Positions 1 through 7,751 of a stretch of DNA of 11,626 bases are shown piece after piece. The stretch's first letter is position 1. Each line of letters starts with the position of its first letter. Where the stretch lies: the NCBI GenBank assembly GCA_017998585.1, contig JAGOCT010000025.1:1-11626 (forward strand). The letters run 5' to 3'. The notes beneath the pieces were generated by a model. That model ran no database searches. It was not told the DNA's origin and worked only from the letters and a program-made list of their open reading frames with translations. A program made the position numbers and the translations under genes. This DNA comes from Candidatus Cloacimonadota bacterium (lineage in GTDB: Bacteria; Cloacimonadota; Cloacimonadia; Cloacimonadales; WRIO01).

Positions 1-122
1 TTGTTACCAAGAATCCTACAGAGTTAAAAATATTAGAACCAAACGAACCTGTAGAATTTGATCTTCTGGAAACCAATAAAGGTATCCAGGCCATTAATAT
101 CATCCGTCTGTTAGGTTATTAG
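1..122 (+). CDS. Cold-shock-domain protein, C-terminal 39 residues (5' end outside window)
   Basis: The third frame is open from the window edge and ends at TAG (120-122). The visible peptide contains VEFDLLETNKGIQAINI, which matches the last beta-strands of the cold-shock domain (typically VEFxxxxGxxGxQAxNV). Proteins of this family are small OB-fold RNA or single-stranded DNA binding proteins that melt mRNA structure. The RNP1 and RNP2 motifs would lie upstream, outside the window, so nucleic-acid binding cannot be verified here. The few residues after the motif (IIRLLGY) are close to a normal end for the family. It is separated from the following ygiQ gene by about 150 nt and is probably a separate transcription unit. 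The assignment rests on a short stretch. Confidence 0.6.
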   Translation, partial: VTKNPTELKILEPNEPVEFDLLETNKGIQAINIIRLLGY

Positions 123-170
123 ACGGATTTATTCATTCGGTCAGTCTTAACTTTCCGGATTCATCAAAAC

Positions 171-236
171 GATGCAGGGGTGTGAGTTGCTATTATCTAA
201 TCAAATAAAGGCATCTTTCAAACCTGCATCTCTTTT
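171..236 (+). terminator. 8-bp inverted repeat with T-rich tail between csp gene and ygiQ
   Basis: GATGCAGG (171-178) is perfectly complementary to CCTGCATC (223-230), and the second arm is followed by TCTTTT. The 44-nt interval is long for a simple intrinsic terminator. GATGC (171-175) can also pair with a second GCATC at 211-215, so two alternative foldings exist. It may terminate the cold-shock transcript or form part of the ygiQ leader. No riboswitch class that I know was recognised. Confidence 0.3.
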
Positions 237-276
237 ATTGACTTTTTTAAAATCAGCAATTAAATACAGAGGATAA

Positions 277-2136
277 ATGACAAATCACTTTTTACCAGTT
301 TCAAAAAAAGAAATGGATGATTTAGGGTGGGAACAGGCGGATATTATCCTGGTCAATGGAGATGCTTATGTGGATCACCCCAGTTTTGCCGCTGCGATTA
401 TTGGCAGATATCTGCAGTCTCTGGGTTATAAAGTAGGGATTATTGCCCAACCGAACATTCAGAATGATTCAGACTTCACTGCTCTTGGTACACCTAGACT
501 ATTTTTCGGGATAACATCAGGCAATATGGATTCGATGGTCAATCATTATACCGCTCAAAATAAAATCAGAACCGATGATGCCTACTCACCTGATGGATTA
601 GCAGGCTTACGACCTAATCGGGCAGTCATGATTTATACGCAAAAGATTAAGACTCTGTTTAAGAAAATACCGGTTGTACTCGGTGGCATTGAAGCTTCTC
701 TCAGACGTATTCCCCACTTTGATTACTGGAGCAATACCGTGAAAAATGCTGTTCTGGTTGATTGTAAAGCAGATATTCTGGTCTATGGTTCCGGAGAAAG
801 ACCAATCGGTGAAATAGCCGAAAGAATCAGTAAAAATCAGTCTCTCGAAGGCATTGGCGGGACGGTCATACTTTCTAAAGAAAAAACAGCAGATTCAGTA
901 GAAATTCCAGCATTTGACCAGGTAAAAAATAAAGAATCCTATTTTCAGATGATGAAAACTTTTTATCAAAATTACCTCAACCACCCGATTGTCATGCCTG
1001 TTACTAATCGTTTTTTAGTTCATAATCCCCCTTCAAAACCTCTTAGCAAGGAGATGATGGATAAAATCTATGAACTGCCTTTCATGCGATTGCCTCATCC
1101 CGTTTATAAAGACAAAAAGATACCTGCCTTTGAACAGATTAAGGCATCCGTAACAGCTCACAGAGGCTGTTTTGGCGGTTGTCATTTCTGTGCAATCGGC
1201 TTACATCAGGGAAAAAGTATCCAATCCCGTTCCGAAAAATCCATTTTAAAAGAAGTAGATTTGCTTACATCTCTCCCCTATTTTGACGGAATGGTTTCGG
1301 ATATTGGAGGTCCAAGTGCCAACATGTATGGTTTATCCTGTAAACTCAATATATCAACGACCTGTCAACGACTTTCCTGTCTTCAGCCTGACATCTGCCC
1401 TCATCTTGAAACAAATCAGACAGCCTATATCAATTTGCTCAATCATGCCAGACAACACCCTAAAGTACGTGGTGTCTTTATTGCTTCAGGTGTTCGCTTT
1501 GACTTAGCCTTAAAAGATATGAATTTTACAAAAACACTAATCAATCGCTATACAGGTGGGCATTTAAAGCTTGCTCCAGAACATGTCAGTGATAAAGTGC
1601 TTCGCTTGATGAATAAACCTCGCCGGCAAGTTTATGAACAATTCTGTCAGATATTTAAAAAATTGTCTGCAGAGAATCAGAAATCACAGTACATCCTCCC
1701 CTATCTGATTGTTGGTCATCCAGGCTCAGATTTGAATTCTGCCCTTGAATTAGCCGTTTATCTGAAAGAAAACAATATACGGGTTCGTCAGATTCAGGAA
1801 TTCACGCCAACACCAATGTCTATCAGTACTTTAATGTATTACACTGAAATGGATTTTGAAACAGGAGAGAAAATCAACGTACCAAAAGGAAGAGAAATCC
1901 GACTGCAAAAAGCCCTGGCTCAGTGGTTTTTACCTGAAAACAAAAAGTATGTGTATGAAGCACTTAAAGAATTGAACAGATTAGATTTACTTGATTTCTT
2001 TCTTTCTGATATTAACGATATTCAGGACAATCAGAAACACAGAGAAAACAACTCAACCCTTAAACATCATCAAAAACACTCAAGACAGGCTTCATCGCCA
2101 TTTCAAAAGAAATACAGATCGTATCAGGGAGGATAA
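277..2136 (+). CDS. ygiQ: YgiQ family (UPF0313) radical SAM protein
   Basis: This 619-aa protein begins with the family hallmark region (LGWEQADIILVNGDAYVDHP) and the PSFAAAIIGRYLQSLGY segment. The radical SAM cluster motif is C298-x3-C302-x2-C305 in RGCFGGCHFCAIGLHQG, which should bind a 4Fe-4S cluster and S-adenosylmethionine. Further family features are the cysteine-rich stretch near residues 355-375, the KLAPEH segment and the C-terminal YYTEMDFETGEKINVP region (DUF3362 type). The reaction of this family is not established. The start is supported by AGAGGA seven nt upstream of ATG and by agreement with the family N-terminus. The last 35-40 residues are rich in His, Lys, Gln and Ser and look disordered. 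It is shorter than the roughly 740-aa E. coli protein but normal for many bacteria. It stops 1 nt before dapB, so it probably leads an operon with the dap genes. Confidence 0.92.
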   Translation: MTNHFLPVSKKEMDDLGWEQADIILVNGDAYVDHPSFAAAIIGRYLQSLGYKVGIIAQPNIQNDSDFTALGTPRLFFGITSGNMDSMVNHYTAQNKIRTDDAYSPDGLAGLRPNRAVMIYTQKIKTLFKKIPVVLGGIEASLRRIPHFDYWSNTVKNAVLVDCKADILVYGSGERPIGEIAERISKNQSLEGIGGTVILSKEKTADSVEIPAFDQVKNKESYFQMMKTFYQNYLNHPIVMPVTNRFLVHNPPSKPLSKEMMDKIYELPFMRLPHPVYKDKKIPAFEQIKASVTAHRGCFGGCHFCAIGLHQGKSIQSRSEKSILKEVDLLTSLPYFDGMVSDIGGPSANMYGLSCKLNISTTCQRLSCLQPDICPHLETNQTAYINLLNHARQHPKVRGVFIASGVRFDLALKDMNFTKTLINRYTGGHLKLAPEHVSDKVLRLMNKPRRQVYEQFCQIFKKLSAENQKSQYILPYLIVGHPGSDLNSALELAVYLKENNIRVRQIQEFTPTPMSISTLMYYTEMDFETGEKINVPKGREIRLQKALAQWFLPENKKYVYEALKELNRLDLLDFFLSDINDIQDNQKHRENNSTLKHHQKHSRQASSPFQKKYRSYQGG

Positions 2137-2137
2137 A

Positions 2138-2887
2138 ATGATACATATTGCCTTAATTGGTTATGGTAAAATGGGTAAAATGATTGAAAGAATTGCACTT
2201 GATAAAGGATTTGTGATTGAGGCTATTGTTGAGCCTGCCTCAGATCAATATTTAAAATCCATTACTGCGTTAAAAGGCATGAATATTGATGTTTGTATTG
2301 ACTTTTCTCATCCTGACTGTGCCCTTGAAAATATAAAAAACCTGTGTGAATTAAAACTGAATGCTGTCATTGGAACAACTGGATGGCATGAGCATTTGAA
2401 TGAGGTCAGACAGTGGGTATCAGAGAACCAGAATGGTCTTATTTATGGATCTAATTATTCAGTTGGGATGAATATGTTTTATCGGCTGATTGAAGATGCT
2501 GTTAAGCATTTTAATCATCTCCCTGACTATGATATTTTTGCCTTTGAAGCCCATCACAGACAAAAAGCAGACAGTCCTTCTGGCACAGCCAGAGAAATCA
2601 GCACGATTATACTAAACCACTCAAATATCAAAAATACAGTTATTTACGATAAAATTGACAGACAACCAGCTCCTGAAGAGCTTCATTTTGCCAGTATCAG
2701 GGGTGGCGCTATTCCAGGCACTCATGAAGTGGGCTTTGATTCAATTGCTGATACGATTGAGATTAAACATACAGCCCGAAATCGGGAAGGATTTGCCAGT
2801 GGCGCTTTAATGGCTGCTCAATGGTTGAAGGGTAAATCAGGAATTTATAATTTCCAGTCCATTTTTGGAGAGATTTTAAATGGCTAA
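2138..2887 (+). CDS. dapB: 4-hydroxy-tetrahydrodipicolinate reductase
   Basis: DapB reduces 4-hydroxy-tetrahydrodipicolinate with NAD(P)H in the diaminopimelate/lysine pathway in the cytoplasm. The 249-aa product has the N-terminal Rossmann nucleotide-binding motif LIGYGKMGKM (residues 6-15) and VIGTTGW (77-83). The catalytic/substrate segment is EAHHRQKADSPSGTA (137-151), with the His pair 139/140, K143 and the SGT loop. The C-terminal strand HEVGFDSIADTIEIKHTARNREGFASGAL regions are also typical. A longer in-frame ORF begins at 1991, but the ATG at 2138 is chosen for three reasons: AGGGAGG lies just upstream, the protein then starts exactly at the Rossmann strand, and the extra 49 codons lie within ygiQ. 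The length is normal for the family. It overlaps dapF by 8 nt (ATGGCTAA), which suggests translational coupling. Confidence 0.95.
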   Translation: MIHIALIGYGKMGKMIERIALDKGFVIEAIVEPASDQYLKSITALKGMNIDVCIDFSHPDCALENIKNLCELKLNAVIGTTGWHEHLNEVRQWVSENQNGLIYGSNYSVGMNMFYRLIEDAVKHFNHLPDYDIFAFEAHHRQKADSPSGTAREISTIILNHSNIKNTVIYDKIDRQPAPEELHFASIRGGAIPGTHEVGFDSIADTIEIKHTARNREGFASGALMAAQWLKGKSGIYNFQSIFGEILNG

Positions 2888-3677
2888 GATAAAATTTATA
2901 AAAATGCACGGACAAGGTAACGATTACCTCTTTATTTTTGCTGAAGACCTTGATAAGGATATCCATCTCCCCTCTCTTTCGAAAGCGATGTCAGACAGGC
3001 ATTTTGGAGCAGGCAGTGATGGTATTGTTATCTTGTCTCAGACGGATGATGCCGATATTAAGATGGATATTTATAACGCAGACGGATCTTTGGCTGAAAT
3101 GTGCGGTACAGCCCTCCGATGCACAGTCTATCTGATGGCTGACCTGTTAAACAAAAACCAGATAACTGTTCTTACTGGAAGTGGCATCAAAAAAGGTTTT
3201 GTTGAGAATCATACTGTGACCGTCAATATGGGTAAAGCCGCTTTACTCAGTAATTCAGAGGTCTATCTTGCAGTTGAAAATCGAATTTTTAGTGGATATT
3301 ATGTCTCTATGGGAAATCCTCACTTTATCATTTTTGAGCCAATGAACCTTACAGATCAGTTGAAGCAATGGGGTTCAAAGATAGAAACTCATTCCTTTTT
3401 CGAAAATCGCAGCAATGTTGAATTCGTAGAAATCCTGTCTGAAAATGAGATAAATGTGAATGTTTGGGAAAGAGGAAGTGGCATTACCCTCGCTTGTGGA
3501 ACCGGTGCCTGTGCCTCTGCTTTCATTTCTAATCAGGTTAAAAAGCTGAGTAACAAGCTGAAAGTTAATCTGCCTGGTGGTTCTGTTACAGTATCGCTTG
3601 ACATAAATGAAGAGATTCACTTAATGGGTTTAGTCAATTCAGTTTATCATGGCATATATCATTACAAAGAGGATTAA
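2880..3677 (+). CDS. dapF: Diaminopimelate epimerase
   Basis: DapF interconverts LL- and meso-diaminopimelate by a PLP-independent two-cysteine mechanism, supplying peptidoglycan and lysine synthesis. The 265-aa protein shows KMHGQGNDYLFI (8-19, with the substrate-binding Asn14), the first catalytic Cys75 in EMCGTALRC, and the second Cys206 in GSGITLACGTGACASA. Also present are NPHF (146-149), ERGSG (198-202, substrate-contacting Glu/Arg) and the terminal LPGG/LMG strand. The family usually has CGNGxRC around the first cysteine. Here it reads CGTALRC, so the Asn whose backbone helps form the oxyanion pocket is replaced. Both cysteines and the other contacts remain, so activity is expected. 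The ATG lies inside the end of dapB, with GGAG about nine nt upstream. The next gene begins immediately after the stop. Confidence 0.95.
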   Translation: MAKIKFIKMHGQGNDYLFIFAEDLDKDIHLPSLSKAMSDRHFGAGSDGIVILSQTDDADIKMDIYNADGSLAEMCGTALRCTVYLMADLLNKNQITVLTGSGIKKGFVENHTVTVNMGKAALLSNSEVYLAVENRIFSGYYVSMGNPHFIIFEPMNLTDQLKQWGSKIETHSFFENRSNVEFVEILSENEINVNVWERGSGITLACGTGACASAFISNQVKKLSNKLKVNLPGGSVTVSLDINEEIHLMGLVNSVYHGIYHYKED

Positions 3678-4322
3678 ATGGATAGTATCGGTTTATTTTT
3701 CAAGAGCTTAAGAGAAAATCAGAAAATCAGTATTGATGACCTTGCAGAAAAAACAAAGATTCGTCCCAATATTATTAAAGATATTGAAGCGGACAATTTA
3801 GTTGAACTGTATGAATCAGGGCACTTAAAAATCTTTATACAAACCCTGGGAAAACTTCTCGACGCATCCCCTGCTGATATCAGTGAAGCATTGAATTTAG
3901 TGGATAAAACCTTTCGTAAACCCAGTCAACAAAATGTTCATGTGATTGAACATAAATCACAAAGCAAATTCGTTATATCATCTAATACCATTTATTCAAT
4001 TTTTCTTGTCCTTTTTCTGATTGGGATTGCCTTTGTGATTATATATTTTTACAATGAAGGCAAGCTGACCTATGAACGGGTAAAGAATGACTTGTTTGCC
4101 GACAAAGCAGCAGTGGCTCATGAAGATAATGAAGAGGATGTTGATACAATTGAAAAGGATTCAGTTTGGATCAAACAACAAAGAGTATTGAATTCCAAAC
4201 AATCGACCAGTGATAAAAGAAAAACTGTAATTGATAATGTAAAAGTGATTTATGATTCTACTGATTATGTGAGTGATATCCTTTTTGATAATCAATATAA
4301 TGCGTTGAATCCTCAATTATAA
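3678..4322 (+). CDS. RodZ-like membrane-anchored helix-turn-helix protein
   Basis: The 214-aa product begins with a Cro/RodZ-type HTH (about residues 4-65): FFKSLRENQKISIDDLAEKT, then a recognition-helix region KIRPNIIKDIEADN, then LYESGHLKIFIQTLGKLL. This order matches the HTH_25 domain of RodZ and its relatives, where it contacts MreB rather than DNA. One hydrophobic segment follows at about 105-125 (IYSIFLVLFLIGIAFVIIYF). About 90 charged residues, acidic around 148-162, would lie outside the membrane. The periplasmic beta domain (DUF4115) seen in full RodZ is not recognisable. AGAGG precedes the ATG, which abuts the dapF stop codon, so the gene is probably translated in the dap operon. 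Involvement in cell shape is inferred from the domain layout. A membrane-bound regulator is the alternative. Confidence 0.75.
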   Translation: MDSIGLFFKSLRENQKISIDDLAEKTKIRPNIIKDIEADNLVELYESGHLKIFIQTLGKLLDASPADISEALNLVDKTFRKPSQQNVHVIEHKSQSKFVISSNTIYSIFLVLFLIGIAFVIIYFYNEGKLTYERVKNDLFADKAAVAHEDNEEDVDTIEKDSVWIKQQRVLNSKQSTSDKRKTVIDNVKVIYDSTDYVSDILFDNQYNALNPQL

Positions 4323-4353
4323 ACTGCAGATCAATACCTTTTTTCAGCTGGAA

Positions 4354-4382
4354 TTATCATGCTGTCAAGATGGCAGTATAAT
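4354..4382 (+). promoter_or_regulatory. Sigma70-like promoter for the 869-aa radical SAM gene
   Basis: TTATCA (4354-4359) and a perfect TATAAT (4377-4382) are separated by exactly 17 bp. Transcription would start near 4389, leaving a leader of about 24 nt to the ATG at 4413. This supports a separate transcription unit from the dap operon. The -35 matches consensus at four of six positions. Confidence 0.6.
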
Positions 4383-4412
4383 CAATCTAAATATTTGTAA
4401 AATGGAGTTTTA

Positions 4413-7022
4413 ATGAAATACAATCAAGTGAATTTTCGTCATTTATTACCTTATGTCGAAAAACCTGCCCGTTATATCAATCATGAGTTAAATGCCTGTC
4501 ACAAAACACCTCAGCCGGAGCTGATTAATTTTTGTCTGGCTTTTCCGGATATCTATGAAGTGGGTATCTCCCATTTTGGTATAAAAATACTTTATTCTAT
4601 CCTCAATCAGCAAGCAGATGCTATGGCTGACAGGGTTTATACCCCATGGGTCGATTTTGCTGATTTATTAAAAAAAGAACAAATTCCCCTCTTTTCTCTG
4701 GAATCAAAAGTCGCTCTGAAAGATTTTGACGTGATTGGTTTTACCCTTCAAACTGAGCAAAATTTTACCAATATTCTCTTCATGCTTGAACTGGCTCAGA
4801 TTCCATTTTACAGTAAAGACAGGGACAACACTTATCCTTTGATTATCGGTGGCGGTATCAATGCACTTAATCCTGAACCTTTGGCTGATTTTTTTGATGC
4901 CATTTTGATTGGGGAAGGCGAAGAGGCTATTATTGAGTTCAAAGACTGTTTAAAGCAGTTTAAACACCTATCTAAAAATGATTTGCTGCTAAAAATTGCT
5001 CAAATTAAAGGCTTTTATGTGCCTGCACTTTATCATTCAGAAAATAATAAATTAGTACCTTGTCAACCTGAAGTACCGGCAACAGTCAGTATTCGCAAGT
5101 TTCAGGATTTTTCACACAGTCCTCTCACCCATAGCCCTCAGCTGGTTCCATGGAATGAAGGCACTCACAACCGTTTTGTAGCTGAGATTATGCGTGGTTG
5201 TACACGAGGATGCCGTTTTTGTCAGGCAGGCATGTTTTACAGACCTTCGCGTGAACGCTCTCCTGAACTGATAGTGAAAGAAATACTGGAAGGCATTCAA
5301 AGCAATGGTTGGGATGAAGCCGGATTGCTTTCATTATCTTCCAGCGATTATACCTGTATCAAGCCACTGTTAACTGAGCTTTTCAATCAGCTAAATTCAG
5401 CTGGCGTTTCACTGGCTTTACCTTCTCTCAGAATCGATTCGATAGATGATAGTATCGTCAACCTGCTCAATCAGATCAGAAAGACCGGACTTACTCTGGC
5501 ACCGGAAGCTGGTACACAAAGACTTCGCGATGTGGTGAATAAGAATATCAGTGAAGCAGATATATTCAATGCGGTTGACTTTGCTTTTTCCAATGGATTC
5601 AGAATCATTAAGTTCTATTTTATGGTCGGTTTGCCATTTGAAACTGAAGAAGATATTGATGGCATTATCCAGCTCATTGAAAAAATTGTATTGCATACGA
5701 ATAAAAAAATGGCTATCAATGTAACTCTCTCTCCCTTTGTACCAAAGCCTTTTACCCCTTTCCAGTGGTCTGCGATGGACAGTCAGGAAGAACTGCTTAG
5801 AAAAGTATTGAAAATTAAATATAGCCTGTCAAAATATCGTATGGTGAAATCCAAATACCATACCATTGAAAACTCGATGATGGAAGGCATTTTCTGCAAA
5901 GCTGGCAGAAACGCTTCAGCGCTCTTGCTCAGGGCATATCAAAACGGTGCAATTCTGGATGGCTGGAATGAATTCTTTAAATTTGATATATGGACTCAAT
6001 CAGCCGATGAAATTGGCTTTAACTGGCAGATTTATAATCAGGAAAATGCGCTGGATGAGCTATTGCCTTGGGATCATATTGATATTGGCATTAAAAAAGA
6101 ATTTCTCATCAAAGAATACCTGAAAGCTCAAAAACTGGAACTGACAGAAGATTGCCGAACAGGCTCGTGTAGCGATTGTGGTGCCTGTGCTGACGTAAAA
6201 CCTGATTTTGCGGAATGGCATCTGGAGGGTGTACCTGTTTTACAGGATAAGATAAAATCTACTTACACAGAGAGTTTCCATTATAGAATTTACTATCACA
6301 AAACCGAATATCTTCAGTTTGTTACGCATCTTGATTTTCTGAGAATGTTGCATCGCTTGTTACTGGCGACTGATTTGCCGGTTTGTTACAGTCAGGGTTA
6401 TAATCCGCATCCGAAAACCTCTTTTTGTCCGCCATTGGCAATCGGAATTGAATCTGAAAATGATTTCTTTGACGTGCAGCTGCATAGCCCTGTGAATCCG
6501 CTTAAAGTACTTGAAAAGCTCAATTCTTTTAATATCAAAGGATTAAAATTCCATTTCTGCTTATGCAGCTTAGAACATGTTAAAAGCAAGAAAAAGCAGT
6601 TTTTACAGTTAAATGATAAATTAGCAGTAAGTGACTTATCTCATTATCTTTGCGCTGACTATCAGGATAATCTTTCTCAGGTAATGAGTGACATCTCACT
6701 ATATAACGATGAGATCATAGAAATTGAAATGCCTGAAAATCTGCTTACGAAAATCCCTGATATCAACGCAGAACGCATTAAACGCCTGATTGAACAGTTT
6801 AACAACTCCTTGACTGTGATTTACGAAAAAGAAAAAAAAGGGAAAATGAAACAATTTGATTTGAAGGAACTGGTCAGGCAAATCGATTTTGATCAGAACT
6901 GTCTGATAATTCATAAAAAGATTATCGGCTTGAACATTTTTGATATCATGCAATGTCTCTTCAATATTTCCCGAAATGAAGCCGGTGCTTTCCGAATCGT
7001 GAGAAAGAAGATATTTGTATAA
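4413..7022 (+). CDS. TIGR03960-type radical SAM protein fused to a DUF2344 (TIGR03936) domain
   Basis: This is a large cytoplasmic 869-aa protein of unknown reaction. Residues about 1-210 form a cobalamin-binding-like Rossmann region, including FTLQTEQNFTNILFMLELA and IIGGGINALNPEPLADFFD followed by IGEGEEAI. The radical SAM core starts at RGCTRGCRFCQAGMFYRPSRER, with cluster cysteines 263, 267 and 270. The typical APEAGTQRLRDVVNK and FYFMVGLPFETEED strands follow. A second cysteine group (581, 586, 589, 592 in CRTGSCSDCGAC) closes this half. From about residue 622 the DUF2344 domain follows (YRIYYHKTEYLQFVTHLDF, then CYSQGYNPHPKTSF). In many bacteria these domains are encoded next to ribonuclease G and ribosomal protein L21/L27 genes. 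Here no such neighbour is present downstream. It has its own promoter, and an intrinsic terminator begins 16 nt after the stop, so it is probably monocistronic. Confidence 0.9.
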   Translation: MKYNQVNFRHLLPYVEKPARYINHELNACHKTPQPELINFCLAFPDIYEVGISHFGIKILYSILNQQADAMADRVYTPWVDFADLLKKEQIPLFSLESKVALKDFDVIGFTLQTEQNFTNILFMLELAQIPFYSKDRDNTYPLIIGGGINALNPEPLADFFDAILIGEGEEAIIEFKDCLKQFKHLSKNDLLLKIAQIKGFYVPALYHSENNKLVPCQPEVPATVSIRKFQDFSHSPLTHSPQLVPWNEGTHNRFVAEIMRGCTRGCRFCQAGMFYRPSRERSPELIVKEILEGIQSNGWDEAGLLSLSSSDYTCIKPLLTELFNQLNSAGVSLALPSLRIDSIDDSIVNLLNQIRKTGLTLAPEAGTQRLRDVVNKNISEADIFNAVDFAFSNGFRIIKFYFMVGLPFETEEDIDGIIQLIEKIVLHTNKKMAINVTLSPFVPKPFTPFQWSAMDSQEELLRKVLKIKYSLSKYRMVKSKYHTIENSMMEGIFCKAGRNASALLLRAYQNGAILDGWNEFFKFDIWTQSADEIGFNWQIYNQENALDELLPWDHIDIGIKKEFLIKEYLKAQKLELTEDCRTGSCSDCGACADVKPDFAEWHLEGVPVLQDKIKSTYTESFHYRIYYHKTEYLQFVTHLDFLRMLHRLLLATDLPVCYSQGYNPHPKTSFCPPLAIGIESENDFFDVQLHSPVNPLKVLEKLNSFNIKGLKFHFCLCSLEHVKSKKKQFLQLNDKLAVSDLSHYLCADYQDNLSQVMSDISLYNDEIIEIEMPENLLTKIPDINAERIKRLIEQFNNSLTVIYEKEKKGKMKQFDLKELVRQIDFDQNCLIIHKKIIGLNIFDIMQCLFNISRNEAGAFRIVRKKIFV

Positions 7023-7038
7023 TTTGAAATAAGATTTG

Positions 7039-7061
7039 GGGGACATGATGTCCCCTTTTTT
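7039..7061 (+). terminator. Intrinsic terminator after the radical SAM/DUF2344 gene
   Basis: GGGGAC (7039-7044) pairs with GTCCCC (7050-7055) around a five-nt loop and is followed directly by six T residues. This is a textbook rho-independent terminator 16 nt after the stop codon. It also marks the visible end of the ordinary chromosomal genes. Confidence 0.9.
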
Positions 7062-7122
7062 ATTGAGTCTTAACCGTTCAAATGACTTTATTTGTTACGA
7101 ATCGGTGAGTTATGCACCTGCT

Positions 7123-7638
7123 TTATATTAAACCGATCTCCTTCCTGATTTGAAGTTTATCTTTCAGCATGATCGCAAAATCCGGATTTGTCTTAGCAAG
7201 CGAATCGATACTTCTGTAAATAGCTTTAAGAATAGATGCTTTCATGCGATTGTAATTTGTTTGAAAGTGATAGATTTTACCCCCTCTGACAGTCGATTTT
7301 TTGACATAGTAGGTCAGCTGTTTGAGCTCTGCTTCGGCTTCTACCTGTTTGGCAGTGTTGCCACATTGCATACATTCGGCTATCAGGTCTAACAGATAAC
7401 TCATCCGCTTTCTGACGTCTTTGAGAGTTTGTGCATCGCAACATTCAATTATCTCTTCTCTGGGAATCAGGGCATCGAGTTCAAGAGAAGGACAAAGTCT
7501 TTGATGTTTGAGATAGTAATCTCTCTGACCAAGCAAGGTTTCAGGTTTAAATGATTGTCCCTGATGACTGATTAGAAAGCAAAGATAGAAGTCTTTTTTG
7601 GGGTCAAGCCAGCTTATTATTTTTTCTTCGTTTGTCAT
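7123..7638 (-). CDS. Uncharacterised 171-aa protein divergent from the replication genes
   Basis: I do not recognise a named family. The start (7638-7636) is well supported: AGGAGG lies upstream at optimal spacing, and a perfect-consensus promoter sits further upstream. A longer ORF beginning at 7740 is rejected because its 5' part would cover the -10 element. The protein is soluble, with no signal peptide or membrane segment. It starts MTNEEKIISWLDPKKDFYL and has a helical, charged middle (about residues 70-115, AQTLKDVRKRMSYLLDLIAE then KQVEAEAELKQLTYYVKK). It ends in a basic helix pair (about 130-171, RMKASILKAIYRSIDSLAKTNP then LKDKLQIRKEIGLI). No HTH, zinc site or enzyme motif is visible. 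Its divergent position beside a helicase gene is where mobile elements often place a regulator or copy-control gene, but that is inference only. Confidence 0.75.
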   Translation of the reverse strand: MTNEEKIISWLDPKKDFYLCFLISHQGQSFKPETLLGQRDYYLKHQRLCPSLELDALIPREEIIECCDAQTLKDVRKRMSYLLDLIAECMQCGNTAKQVEAEAELKQLTYYVKKSTVRGGKIYHFQTNYNRMKASILKAIYRSIDSLAKTNPDFAIMLKDKLQIRKEIGLI

Positions 7639-7666
7639 AAAAAACCTCCTGATATGTGTTAGTTTT

Positions 7667-7710
7667 TGGAATAGTAACCAATCTTTATTATGAAAGATGC
7701 CTATATTCCA
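7667..7710 (-). promoter_or_regulatory. Nested hairpin in the 5' leader of the minus-strand gene
   Basis: TGGAATA (7667-7673) is perfectly complementary to TATTCCA (7704-7710). Between them ATCTTT (7681-7686) pairs with AAAGAT (7693-7698) around a six-nt loop. The predicted transcript start is near 7716, so the structure would sit at the 5' end of the mRNA, about 15 nt before the AGGAGG. It could stabilise the message or control translation. No known riboswitch was recognised. Confidence 0.4.
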
Positions 7711-7722
7711 TTTTTGTAATGT

Positions 7723-7751
7723 ATTATAAAATATTAGCATCTTTTTGTCAA
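7723..7751 (-). promoter_or_regulatory. Perfect-consensus promoter of the minus-strand gene
   Basis: Read on the minus strand, TTGACA (7751-7746) and TATAAT (7728-7723) are separated by exactly 17 bp. Both hexamers match sigma70 consensus at all positions. Transcription should start near 7716, leaving a leader of about 78 nt. The spacer contains ATGCTAA, which also occurs in the divergent promoter. Confidence 0.8.

Noticed and set aside
205..222. GGCATCTTTCA upstream of ygiQ also present on the minus strand near 7691-7701 as a shared regulatory element or attachment site
   Set aside because: An 11-base match between two places in a window of this size is expected by chance, and there is no supporting symmetry or extension.
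1991..2137. In-frame upstream extension of dapB to a start at 1991
   Set aside because: The extension lies inside ygiQ and gives a non-homologous basic N-terminus, while ATG 2138 has an excellent ribosome binding site and the Rossmann strand begins there.
7102..7137. ATCGGT/ACCGAT inverted repeat as a terminator for the minus-strand gene
   Set aside because: The stem is only 6 bp, overlaps the coding end, and no T-tract follows on the minus strand.
7639..7740. N-terminal extension of the minus-strand gene to 7740
   Set aside because: The extension would cover the -10 region and lies upstream of the predicted transcript start. The ATG at 7638 has an ideal AGGAGG.
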